From assembly GCA_033675265.1 (NCBI GenBank), contig JAUJYZ010001010.1:1-64000 (forward strand): DNA of 64,000 nucleotides, read 5' to 3'. Positions within the stretch are counted from its first letter, which is position 1; each line of letters opens with the position of its first letter. Position numbers and translations under genes: made by a program. The notes beneath the pieces were generated by a model that was given only the letters and a program-made list of their open reading frames with translations, was not told the origin of the DNA and made no database searches. This DNA is from Actinostola sp. cb2023. Taxonomy: Eukaryota; Cnidaria; Anthozoa; Actiniaria; Actinostolidae. This document shows positions 12,936-23,501 of this stretch, piece by piece.

Positions 12936-14100
12936 GAACGAGTTTATTATAATTAATGCAATTACGAAATTAAGTTTATGACATGAAATAACTTGTTGAA
13001 ATTAGCATCTCTGCAAAGTGTGATGTGATTTGAGCGAATTCTGTCGAAATAACAGACTTTTGAAATTGTGTTGTCCAGGCAACCAAAATTTTACAGTGAA
13101 TGTATGGTTTGGCTGGACAACGTCAAAAATTTACAGAGTTTGTATGAGAAAATAGACATCTTTGATGCCCTCTAGCATCGTCAAAATTAAGGTAATGCGA
13201 TCGTACATTCGTGCGCATCTTTCCTGCGCATGATATTCAACGGCGATTATCTAAAAATCTAAGTCGGTAACCTATCCTGATTTTTCCACTGTAAGTCTAG
13301 GTCAACTAAAGCTAGAAAATATCAAAAATGAAGACAGGTCTTCGAGCTATTTTTTTAGTAAATCTACGAAGTGTTCATTTTCGAACTACTTTTCATTGGT
13401 TGGGCTTCCTGTGGTAGAGCTCTTTCAATACGGCGGATCATGCATTTTAATATTCAACGGCGAATATCTAAAAATCTAACACGGTGACCTACCCTGATAT
13501 TTTTGCCCTGAGTAGGTATTTACGAAAGCTAAAACATATCAAAAAATGAGGGTAGGTCTTCGAGCTAAATTTTAAGGAAATCGCCAAAATGTCCAAAAAT
13601 AGGATCGTAAAGGACGGTCAAAATGTATTGTTTTTGAAATTTTGGCTTTGAAAACTTATTGTTCAACACAATAAAATGACAAATTTCGGTTTTTTCATTA
13701 TATTATGTTAACATATGTATCATTTGAAAGTATTGCTTTTATTATTACCGACCAATACGGACAGCAAGAGCTTGTAATTCCATTATCCATTTTTGCCAGA
13801 AAAGATGGCCGCAAGCCCCATCTTTGAAAAATTATATCTTCTCAATGGATTCGGTGACCCCCATATTTTATTTCATTTTTCTACTCTAGCACTAGCTCAA
13901 AATCAATATTTGTGCCAAGTTTAAAAAAAATTGTTCGACAAAAAATTGCACGATCGCATTACCTTACTGCCGAAGTTCACCAAACTTTCCAGACTAGCTA
14001 AGTTTGATGTGCTCTCTCAGAAAATGATGCCCACTTTTGCTAATTTCTTATTGAATTAGTTTTACGGACTTGGTCCTAGTCCCCTGCTCGTTTTGGTAAG
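12936..14100 (+). mobile_element. Dispersed element carrying a nested insertion
   Basis: The outer parts (12936-13186 and 13968-14100) match, inverted, the compact copy at 45038-45406. Shared landmarks are GACATCTTTGATGCC, TTTTACAGTGAATG, CCAGACTAGCTAA and GTCCCCTGCTCGTTT. The middle is a separate insertion. No transposase is visible. Confidence 0.7.
13187..13967. mobile_element. Nested TTAA-type element
   Basis: Ends are inverted (TTAAGGTAATGCGATCGT / ACGATCGCATTACCTTA), and the host copy at 45038-45406 has an uninterrupted site at about 45180. Internally there are two direct copies of a block beginning ATTCAACGGCGA (about 13229-13375 and 13450-13585), roughly 214 bases apart. Confidence 0.7.
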
Positions 14101-14173
14101 CTACGTTTTATAATTTATTTTAAAGTGAGAAGAAGAATAAGTTTGTAGGGTTTAGCTGGTTATTTAACATTCA

Positions 14174-14404
14174 TTGACCATGAGTATGTTGGTGCTCGCG
14201 ACTGTCCTCTTTTATTGCCCCTTGATCATTTCGGTGATCATAGAAGCCATGAAAGGAAAAGATGTCACGGATGATTTCAAGTACATCTCACAGCCCATAT
14301 ATGCAACTTTTATCTACCTTCAGTCTCTCGTCAACCCACTCATCATGTCTCTTCGTTTGTCCTACATTCGTCAGGGTGTCGGGAAAACAAACTGTTTTGC
14401 TTGA
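14174..14404 (+). pseudogene. GPCR fragment, TM6-TM7 only
   Basis: The open frame from about 14180 (first ATG) reads like the last two helices of a class A G-protein-coupled receptor. A hydrophobic helix carries FYCPL, where TM6 usually has the FxxC(W)xP motif. It is followed by a loop and a second helix with SLVNPLIMSLRL, matching the TM7 NPxxY region with the tyrosine replaced, then a short tail. A stop codon lies in frame at 14165-14167, and nothing like TM1-TM5 is seen upstream, where transposon sequence ends at about 14100. It is either a decayed fragment or a last exon whose upstream exons lie outside recognisable sequence; I favour a fragment. The ligand class cannot be told. Confidence 0.55.
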
Positions 14405-14687
14405 ATACTGATGAACTCTTAGAGGACACGCAAGAACGAATCGAACTATGATGTAGTTCTCATTGAACAACTTTATATACTTTGGTTGATTTAAAATTCA
14501 GCGAATTTGTAACGGAAAGTTGCGTTCAAATTGTATTCAGTAAAATTGACAAACCACGAAAAATTGTCACAATTGAAATCTTTGTTTTGTGGTTTGTTTA
14601 TCGCCAAGAATAATTGTCATTCATCTTTCTGCCTCTCTTTGTCTGACTATCATGTAAAATCTGGCAAAATCAGGTTCAGTCTATTGA

Positions 14688-14834
14688 TTGATTGATTATT
14701 ATTATTATTTATTAATATTATTATATCAGTATTATTATTATTTATTTATATTATTCTTATTCTTATTCTTATTATTCTTATTCTTATTCTTATTCTTATT
14801 ATTGCTATTCTTCTTCTTAATATATTATTATTAC

Positions 14835-14887
<53 letters not shown>

Positions 14888-14932
14888 ATTATTATAATCT
14901 ATCTCTCATTTGTAATTTGTTTTGAAGAATAA

Positions 14933-14992
<60 letters not shown>

Positions 14993-15000
14993 TTTTTTTT
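14688..15000. repeat. (ATT)n microsatellites with retroelement-like tail
   Basis: Two ATT-rich runs (14688-14885 and about 14933-15000) are separated by CTCATTTGTAATTTGTTTTG and a following AATAAGTT. The same segment precedes the (ATT)n run at 63893-64000, which suggests that the repeats are expanded 3' tails of a dispersed retroelement. Confidence 0.8.
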
Positions 15001-15160
15001 TTGTTAATTATATTTTCGAGTTCAAGTAGTCAATTGTAAATTACCTACATGTAGTGAGATTTGCAATTGTTTGTGTAAAAAATATATGAAATAAAGTTTC
15101 CATTATTAATAATATTATCACTGTTTGTACCCCTATCAGTCTGTCTGTTTGTCCCCTCTG

Positions 15161-15253
15161 TGGCCGGGACATGCTCGAGGATCCAGCGGTTTTTGTCCGC
15201 GCTCCGAAGTCACCGGACAGAAACCGCTGGATCCTCGAGCATGTGGCCGGGAC
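15161..15253. repeat. Short perfect hairpin with flanking direct repeats
   Basis: Arms of about 27 bases (CATGCTCGAGGATCCAGCGG and its inverted copy) enclose a loop of about 14 bases. TGGCCGGGAC flanks both sides directly as a probable target duplication. Confidence 0.75.
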
Positions 15254-16062
15254 GGAGTGGGGGAATTCTGGGCGTGGCTTTTAAGGTGACCACACTTACA
15301 CTTTGCCGGCATTTGGCGAATTGATAGACTTATCCTAGACCGATCAAAACGACTTTTGCACCAGTTATCGGGCAAAGATGGAAATTTAGAATTATGTCAA
15401 TTTCAGCTCGATCGAGGTTTCCTTGGCAACGCTAAACAAAGATAAACAAAGATCGTTGAAATCAGTTTTTCTAAAATATCTCGAAGCCATAACGTAACGT
15501 CAAAGAGCAAAAGCTCGTTCAAAATACGAACGTGTAAAAATACAAGATGAACTATGATAAATCTATATAAAATTTGAGATTTGAGTTGCGATTGTACTTC
15601 ATGCACGGGGTAATTTATATGATTGTGACTTCAGGTGAATAGAAGCCGGCCATCGAACATCTGATGACGTTTGCAGCTTGTGATTAGCTCATATTGCATT
15701 CCTGTCATTCTTGACATTCCTCGACCAAAAGGGCAGATCCGAAAGACCTTTTTAGAGTCGGGTACCACAGGTATCCCGCGACTAAATACGCCGAATTCAT
15801 AATGGCGTATTATAAGTTTGGCGATACGACACGTTTCTGGTACAAATGATCACTGTCATCTAAAATAGTACCTAGAAATAAACATTCTTGGATGACAAAA
15901 TATCATCGGAGTTATGACAGACCATAAATAAAGAGTTTGTATGTATGTCCTCACCAGCTTCGTTTTGGTGCAATTTCACAATTTCAAATGTTCATATCTT
16001 CTCAAAGATTTATTATTTGGTTTCAAAACACACACATAGTATTTAGATAATCACATTCTATC
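15254..16062. other. Gene-free stretch
   Basis: No exon or RNA gene recognised. Minus-strand frames here lack any domain. Confidence 0.4.
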
Positions 16063-16135
16063 AAATCAAATATTTACTTTTCCCAAAATGATATTTTTTG
16101 GCTTTTATACAAATTAGAAGCAGCCATAATCAAAT

Positions 16136-16213
16136 ACCCTGCGAGCAGAGGTTTTTTTTCTTGTTTTCTCGTCGCTTCCCTGGGCGAGTAGAAAAAAACC
16201 TATGCTCGCAGGG
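16136..16213. repeat. CCCTGCGAGCAGAGG foldback MITE
   Basis: A 78-base element that starts CCCTGCGAGCAGAGG and ends CCTATGCTCGCAGGG, with T and A runs inside the arms. About 45 bases of flanking sequence (from ATCAAATATTTACTTTTCCC) occur on both sides (16063-16110 and 16215-16260), so the site is also locally duplicated. Confidence 0.7.
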
Positions 16214-16261
16214 TAATCAAATATTTACTTTTCCCAAAATGATATTTTTTGGCTTTTATGC

Positions 16262-17620
16262 AAACAAGACGCTCAATGAGTGTACACTCGGGCTTATGAC
16301 AAGGACAATGTCAGTTGCGTGAGGAGGGACCTGACAATGACTGACAGTTGCGTGACGAGGGAGACTATGTATATATGTGTCGGTGAGCATAGATAAAAAT
16401 CTCCGAATCGTATTTCCGTAGCACGTACTTGGAACGTCCAGTTGAGGTTCATATTCATGGTCAGACGGTTCTGATAACGTCTTTGGTTTCTTCGTTTAAT
16501 ATCGCAGAGGAAAGTCGAACTTCGTATCTTTGAAACATCCAGTTGATTCAGACTACGGTATTATGATGTGACAAAGCTCGACCAATCTGCTGTCTCTGCC
16601 TATACATTGAAAGATCTTGTTCGATTTATCTCGAAATCAGAAAGGAATTATCGATTAAATATCAAAAGCTGCTTCTGTTAGATTTAAGATGTGACCTCAA
16701 GTGACCTCAAATACGTTTAAAGACGTACGACAGCGTACTCTTGAAGAGTCGGAGATCTTTATCTATGAGTCACCGACCGAAATAGTCTCCCTCGTCACTG
16801 AGCGTCTTCTTCTGTAATAGATCCCTAAAATCTAAGGACGTTTTGATTTCGATTGTATTTTTGCCGTTCACTGACCTGTTTGAGCGTGGAAATTCTGTTC
16901 TAAATAGCGCTACGCGGCGGTTCTAAAATTAGGTCGCGTAATAGATGTATGACTCACACAAGGATCACACAACTGTAATCGTACTGCATTTTTCAAACGT
17001 GGAATAAAATAAACATCCATCGTGAGTTACTGAAACTAATAACTCGACTGGCTCGATTGTTTGCATGACTTCTGTACATATAGCTTTCTGTCAATAGATG
17101 TAGTTACATCAGTCGCTGGTCGTGAGTTTAACAAGGATCACACAACTGTAATCGTACTGAATTTTTCAAACGTGGAATAAAATAAACATCCATCGTGAGT
17201 TACTGAAAACTGAACTCGACTGGCTCGATTGTTTGCATTCTGAACATATAGCTTTCTGTCAATAGATGTAGTTACATCGCTGGTCGTGAGTTTAATTATA
17301 ACAAGGAGCTTTAAACACGCTCATTTCACAGACAAAAGCATACGCCGATTCGTGTGGGCCCACTCTGAAAGATGTCGTTTCATTTATAACAAAAACAAAC
17401 GCGCCTTAGCTTCATCGTCGAACGATCAACTAGAATCCTGACCTTTAATAGCTTGAAGATCTATGCTGAGAAATCTTGAAACTCGATACGATCAAATACA
17501 TCGCATTCTTTCTTCATTCTTCGCATTTTTTTATATTCCGTGACCATGAGAAAAAATAAAAAAAAATAACAAGAAAGCCCATTTTATAACTCGGGCTTCC
17601 TTCGGAAGGGTCCGAGTAAT
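16262..17620 (+). mobile_element. Long dispersed element, forward copy
   Basis: This block matches 18885-19712 in inverted orientation and with a large internal deletion there. Matching landmarks are the ends (AAGACGCTCAATGAG and AACTCGGGC), GACGAGGGAGACTA, and TTAATAGCTTGAAGATC. Together the copies flank the segment holding the transmembrane exon of gene B. No transposase or reverse transcriptase is seen. Confidence 0.65.
16959..17300. repeat. 174-bp tandem duplication
   Basis: Two direct copies of a block starting AAGGATCACACAACTGTAAT and containing ATAAACATCCATCGTGAG, about 174 bases apart, with small indels. Confidence 0.8.
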
Positions 17621-18240
17621 TAGAAGCAGCCATTATGAACTCGGTCTATAGGTCGGTCCATTTTCACCGCGTTTAATTAATTTCACCATAAACGCGCAAT
17701 ATGACATTAACACACAATCACTTTTTATCCAATTCTTGGGTTGGAAAATAGTCACAAAACATGCATGGAATTCACTTGTGCTTATGATTGCGTCTGGCTT
17801 GAACAAGTGCTCCTCGACTCCTCCACACGCCGGTTACCTATTACTTTCTGCGAAACAGAAGATCAATTATATATATATAATGCAGTGTAAGACTCTTACG
17901 TCATTTTACCATATAAGATCAAGAGAACATGCAAATATGGTGTAATATTAACCACCCAAACCTGGCAACCGAATCATTGTCGAAATCATTCTGCCTTCTG
18001 CCCAGCTTACAAACCTCAGTGTTCGAAGTTTCAGTTTCAGTTTCAGTTTATTAGTGCCAATATAGTTGTTCTAATCCAGGCACGAGTGATCAACGAGACA
18101 ATTTTACAATACAATAATTGAGCTCAGTCAATTCTTAATGATTCGTAATTCATACAGGCAAATGTAATCAGTAATTATTTTTGGAACGACTAAATATGAA
18201 TAAATGTTTCCAGTGAAGGATGTGACGTCCGATAAAACAT
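17621..18240. other. Gene-free stretch, 3' flank of gene B
   Basis: It holds no exon. The part next to 18241 is the 3' untranslated side of gene B: the bases around 18197-18240 match, inverted, those after the stop codon of pseudogene A (11745-11785), including GACGTCACATCCTTCACTGG in that orientation. Confidence 0.5.
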
Positions 18241-18581
18241 CTATGTCACAAGCTCTCGCTTGTCATCTTCTTTTAAGCCAAAGTAACTCCAGGGAAGCTT
18301 GCGGTTTCTCCAGAGTAGCACGCCAGCAATGACTAAACCAATCACAATGATTGGTACAAGTACAGCAGCTACGATAACTCCTGCTCCTACTGAAGTTTTA
18401 GGAGGACTAGAAGTTGGACGCACTGAAAATAAGAAAATAAGCGCTTTTCACGTTAGGATTTTCGTTTATCCACAGGTAGCCCAAGCTCAACATTTGTATA
18501 AGACAATGTATGGGAATTATTCAATGGTCGATTTTCAGCGTAAATATTGAATAAATATTAATTATAACTGACTATTATTAA

Positions 18582-18671
<90 letters not shown>

Positions 18672-21600
18672 GTATTACTATGTGTCTTGAAGTAGTTCCT
18701 GCCAACGTCTGGAGTGAGTTTCAGAAAATTCGACCATTGAATAATTCCCATATATTCTCTTATGCAAACGTTGAGCTTGGGCTACCTGTGGCACAAGTTC
18801 CTTGATTTGATTGCATTAATTTATTAATTGCCCCTCCTCTTGCCCCCTTATAGCCTCTTTGGATGTCGTGTTTCCCAATTAATTATTACTCGGGCCCAGG
18901 CCGCAGGCCGCCCGAGTTAGAAAATGCGGATTTCGGTAGTAGTAGTAGTAGTAGTAGTTTTGTTCGGCTTCAAAATGACGAGTATGCGACGTATTTAATC
19001 GTATCCGGAGTTTCAAGATTACTCCGCAGATTTGAAAAGATAAAGGAGACACAGGACTCAAGTAGATTATGAATCTTAGTTTTGAAAGCAGCTGTAGATC
19101 TTCAAGCTATTAAAAGGTCAGGATTCTAGTTCATCGTTCAATGACTAGAAGTGGTAAAAGGACTAGAAGCTCGCTTAAAATATTTTTTTTTTTAAACAAA
19201 CGCGAGGCCGTTATCGGAACCATCTGACCTATGCAACCTCAAGACGTATCATGTTCGTACTCACCGGACTAATAGTCTCCCTCGTCACTCAACTGTCACT
19301 GATTGTCATGACGTCAGAGAAATTATATTGTATTGAAGAAGATGTCCTTGTTTTATTCGACGTTCGAACCGTAACTCGAACCCGAACTCGATTCCAAACT
19401 CGACGTTTCGGGATCTGAAGCTAGAGAGGGGGCCTTTACACAAACTCATCAAAATCAAATCAATTGAACTCAAAGTCAAAAGGTAATCAAATGAACTCAA
19501 AGGCAAATCAAATGAACTCGACACATACATGTATATACATAGTCTCCCTCGTCACGCAACTGTCAGTCATTGTACGTCAGGTCTCTCCTCGCGCAGCTGA
19601 CATTGTCCTTGTTCTTCAACCAACTGGCATTCATTTTCAAGTACTTCCTCGAACAACTGACATTTTCCTTTTCACAATGCCCGAGTGAACGCTCATTGAG
19701 CGTCTTGTTATTATTAATTTATCCCAGGGCCTATTAGTTGATTTGATTGATGGGGTAGTTACTGCCCCTCTCCTCACTCTGAAGAAACTAGAAAATGTAC
19801 GTTTCTAAAGTAGGGATGGGGAATTAAACACGGCGTGCTGTGTTAGAGATTAGGCGCATTTCGGAAGCTGATGGTGCAACCAGGAACTAAGCTCTAAGCT
19901 ATAGAATACATTCAATATGGCGGACCTGTCAACCTAAACAATACATAGATGCTTTGCTGTCACCATTCGCACCCAGTCTTCCGGCCGTTTCGGTAAAGGC
20001 GAAGAATAGTTACATAACATATCAACTCCATACCTCCAAAATATTGTTTCTGGTGCAGCCACTCGTGAGGGTTCGGCCATGATGTGTGTTTACAGTATCC
20101 ATGAGAACTGTTACCATATGCTACGAACTCGCATCTAGTCAGCCAGTAGTAGAAATCTGAATCCTTGATTTCTGGACACTGCGTTAAAACGGACTTACAA
20201 TTGGAGCTGCAAAGCGTGTAAAACGCCAAGCTTTCACCAGGAAAACACGGCAGTATGACTTCAGAACAAACCATCATTTTGATCGTCTTGGCACATTTTG
20301 GGAACTTCTGCGTCCACAGGTCGATGCGATGTACAAAGGAAGTATTATCATACTGCGCATCTACCACAGGGTTCCCGGTCATGTTCTTGTTGTAATAAGC
20401 CTTGTACAGATTCTTTTGGATGTTTTCTGGAAGATTTGTTTGGTTGTAGTTTAGACCCTGGCACCAAGGGATTATGATGTTATTGCAACCTCCCTCCAGT
20501 AGACCTGTCGAAACAACATTATGTACTTATTGAGTGAGGGTGTTGCAGGGGCGGATCTAGAGATTTTGAAAGTTGAGTTGACCAAATCCTGATATAAATA
20601 GTCCTCAGGAACCCATAGGCGAACTTCAACATAAAACGACTGGGTCTCGGAAACTGGCGTGCAGATGCCCCTCATCCAATCAGACTTATTCAATACGGCA
20701 CAGCACGGTAATTTGCCACTCACATGATCCTGAAAATGTCTCTATAGTTAAATCTAATGTTGGTTTGTAGGTTGGATAATTCATGACAAAACTTTTTGTA
20801 TCTTCAACCTGAGTTTTATTACAAAACTGCCAAGCTTTCGGGCTAAGCGCCCATCTTCAGGGCTAAATGCATAAAATCTAATTACAACGGCTATAAGTAT
20901 ACGAACACAAACAAACGCCACCAAACAAGCAAGCTCGTGCGCAACAAACTGAACAGTCTCGCGCAAAGCAAACAAAATCGAACAAGGCCAGATAGAAAGA
21001 ATGAAAAAGGTGCGCGAGGAATAGAAAATGAAGTATTAACGTAAGAATTGAAAATAATAAATAGAAAGGTAGCCAAAAAACGAACCCAGTGCGCGATGAT
21101 ACCTTTCTATTTATTATTTTCGGATCTATGAGTCAGCCAGTCTTATCTGAATAATTACTACCGGATTTGTAATCCACGAGTTATAACCTTATCAACCACC
21201 CCCTGTCGCCAGGGCTCCCCACCCCCACCCCCACACAATTATTTAATTCCATGCAATTCTCACCAGTTGTCGATGAATTGTAATGTTTCTCGAATCCAGG
21301 CGGTTCTAGACATTCTCCTGTAGACGCTGTACTATTTGGCAGCAGAGTACACAGACCTAACAAATAGCTTATCCAAAAAGCAGCTGATTCGTATTTGGCA
21401 GCGCATCTGTTAAGATACTCTGAACAGACTCGTCGACAGGGTAGTCTAGGTTTAGATTGTCCTTCTATACAACTTGGAGCAAATATAGCAGAACAAAGAA
21501 TAGTCTCCCCGATTGCTCCCACTGAGCAATTGGCAATGTCATCGAAACTATACGTGATGAATTTCGAGATCCATTCTTTCGATTCTTGGTCCATTTCAAA

Positions 21601-21747
21601 AGGAATTGGAAAAGTTTGGTTGTATCCCGTTACCGCACATTTCTCACGAAAGCTTCCCTTTAATGGTGTACACTGTTGACCAACTGTAAAGCTGCTTGAG
21701 TGGGCCATCAAAACAACGATCAAAACACATGCGTGACTCGAACCCAT
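18241..21747 (-). CDS. Two-FZ single-pass membrane receptor (gene B)
   Basis: Exons 21747-21264, 20504-20034 and 18422-18241 join in phase 1 with GT/AG borders to give 378 residues. Residues 1-24 are a signal peptide. FZ1 (about 26-143) and FZ2 (about 168-300) each have ten cysteines in Frizzled-domain order. FZ2 carries the family motifs PWCQGL and KHTSWP. TM is about 328-353, followed by LLWRNRKLPW and a short acidic tail ending DDKRELVT. There is no seven-pass core, so it is not a classical Frizzled receptor. FZ domains bind Wnt lipid in Frizzled and SFRP proteins; here the ligand is unknown and the role (co-receptor, decoy, recognition) is inference. I start at ATG 21747 because the upstream TTG is not a likely start. 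Several N-glycosylation sites are present. It is the intact relative of pseudogene A. Confidence 0.9.
18470..18791. repeat. Inverted-repeat element around an (ATT)n run, in B intron 2
   Basis: About 70-base inverted ends (CACAGGTAGCCCAAGCTCAA and its partner TTGAGCTTGGGCTACCTGTG) flank an ATT run at about 18573-18670. The end sequence AGCTTGGGCTACCTGTG occurs again after an ATT run at 38985-39000. Confidence 0.75.
18885..19712 (-). mobile_element. Long dispersed element, inverted shorter copy
   Basis: Inverted and internally deleted match to 16262-17620, within intron 2 of gene B. It includes a GTA microsatellite (18941-18959) and repeated AGTCTCCCTCGTCAC blocks at about 19271 and 19542. Confidence 0.65.
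20754..20884. repeat. AAGCTTTCGGGC dispersed repeat in B intron 1
   Basis: Matches 51399-51528 almost base for base (shared AAGCTTTCGGGCTAAGCGCC and TTTTGTATCTTCAACC). A related but diverged stretch is at 46561-46605. A separate inverted pair containing AATAATAAATAGAAAGGTA / its partner lies at 21047-21123. Confidence 0.7.
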
Positions 21748-22033
21748 CGTCAATCAACGTATGGCACGACGGCCCAATTTTACGCCAGAATCGACTCTAC
21801 CAGACGGCGAAAATTATGGAGATTCTTCCGTCGATATCCAATGATGGATACATGCAGGCTTAAGAAATCAGTCTTTTGAAGATGAAAATGTCCGCGGCGA
21901 GATTGCCATCAGCTCCTATTGAGAACGATGATATACGATATTTGCAGATCAGGAATTCTTGCAGATTATATTACACAACAACAAGAGGCTTTTATGGGAT
22001 GAGGAGGGAGGGAAAGTACTCCCAACAATGACG

Positions 22034-22527
22034 TAGAGTGGAATCTCGATATAACGATACTCGATATAACGATGTTCCCGGTATGACGATCAACATTTGA
22101 CAGCCCGGCAAATGTTACAGTAAATGTATGGAGAAAAATCCCGATTTAACGATACTCGCGATATAACGATATTCCCGATATAACGATCACAATCTGGCAG
22201 CCCAAACGTAAAATTTACCCTGATATAACGATAAAATGAATCATCGCGCGATGAAAAAGGAGGCTTATTACACTTGAAGTACTTGAAAAGATATGACAAT
22301 ACTTTTTAATCCTTTAGTTCTCATTGCATAAGGACTGTAACGTGTCTGTCAACAGTTTGTTACGATAGGGATTACATCGCCGGTACAGCTATAAGGCACA
22401 ACGGACACTACATGAAAAATAAATTATTAACAATACCCCGATATAACGATATTTTTGGCTCTATTCCTGAAAAATCGTTATATCGGGAATTCGTATTTTA
22501 ATACGAATTCATCGAGGTTTCACTGTA
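22034..22527. mobile_element. Tc1/pogo (Tigger)-like non-autonomous element
   Basis: Ends resemble the widespread Tigger/pogo terminal repeat: the right end reads inverted as ACAGTGAAACCTCGAT, and the left end as AGAGTGGAATCTCGATATAA. TA flanks each end. The interior is full of CGATATAACGAT copies in both orientations. There is no transposase. Confidence 0.7.
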
Positions 22528-23056
22528 TTATGGATGTGTGGCCGTCTGAGATCCAGGTGGAAGAATACCCTCCCTCCCCACTGGGATTCCTTAGCTTCAT
22601 TTAAGCCGAGGGGGACTTGAACTCACTCTCAAAGTTGAGATCCAGATGGAAGAATACCCTCCTCATTCTTTCTCTTCAAATGACGGCAAACGCTGCCCTC
22701 CATGTGCTATCAAGCAGAGCATTCTATATAAAAGGTTGCAATTCAGCTGACGAATTCATAATTTTGTATTTCTTCGATTTTTATTCATTATATTTACAAC
22801 TATTTAATACATCAGTTATAAAGTGACAATTAAAACCTGGTATTTGCCAAAGAGAGGTGGCCGCTTACAAGAAGTCAGTAATACAATATAGAACGCCGCT
22901 ATCTCGATCAGTGACAAGACTGAAAATAGTTCGAGATAGCACGAGTTCAAAACAGTGGCCCACTGTGTCAAGTGGATATTCAATAATAATTCAGATAGTG
23001 GGAGTTTGAGATAACCGAGGTCGATATAGCGGGGGGTAATTAACACTGGACTGGAC
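22528..23056. other. Gene-free stretch
   Basis: No exon. The part at 22890-23030 has several inverted GAGATAGC-like words and may be another decayed DNA transposon. Confidence 0.35.
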
Positions 23057-23180
23057 CAGAGCGCGTGCTATGCCGATGACGTGAGCGTGTGTCCATGGGC
23101 GCGAGCGTGTGTCCGTGGGCTTACGCCGGACACACGCTAACCAACCAATCAGAGCGCGCGTTATATCATACCTATGTTAT
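23057..23180. repeat. GCGCGC-ended MITE, short copy
   Basis: Begins AGAGCGCGTGCTATG and ends CAGAGCGCGCGTTATATCAT, with GACGTGAGCGTGTGTCC and CGGACACACGCTA between. The same ends bound the larger element at 46722-47264 in F intron 1. Confidence 0.65.
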
Positions 23181-23241
23181 AAAACGAGATGGTCACTTTT
23201 GAGTGGTTCGATTGTAGTCAATGTATTCTACAACGGATATA

Positions 23242-23274
<33 letters not shown>

Positions 23275-23393
23275 GCATTTTTGCGTGTTTTTTTTTTTTG
23301 CACTTCGACTCGCACAGCGGTGTCAGTTTTCATTGAAAAAGATTTCATCTCCTTGAAATTACCGTAAACTTTCCTCTTATTTGTTGACAGTAT

Positions 23394-23399
23394 TTTATT
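23394..23399 (-). terminator. Polyadenylation signal of gene C
   Basis: AATAAA on the minus strand, about 100 bases past the stop codon of gene C, in a plausible position for 3' end formation. Confidence 0.5.
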
Positions 23400-23501
23400 A
23401 CTGATTAAAGACTTCACTACAGAGGCGATTGGTTCGGTCATACGGTGTCCCAGGCCTTACTCGACCTCGACGAGAGGAGAAGGTGCTGGGCACCAAAAGG
23501 T

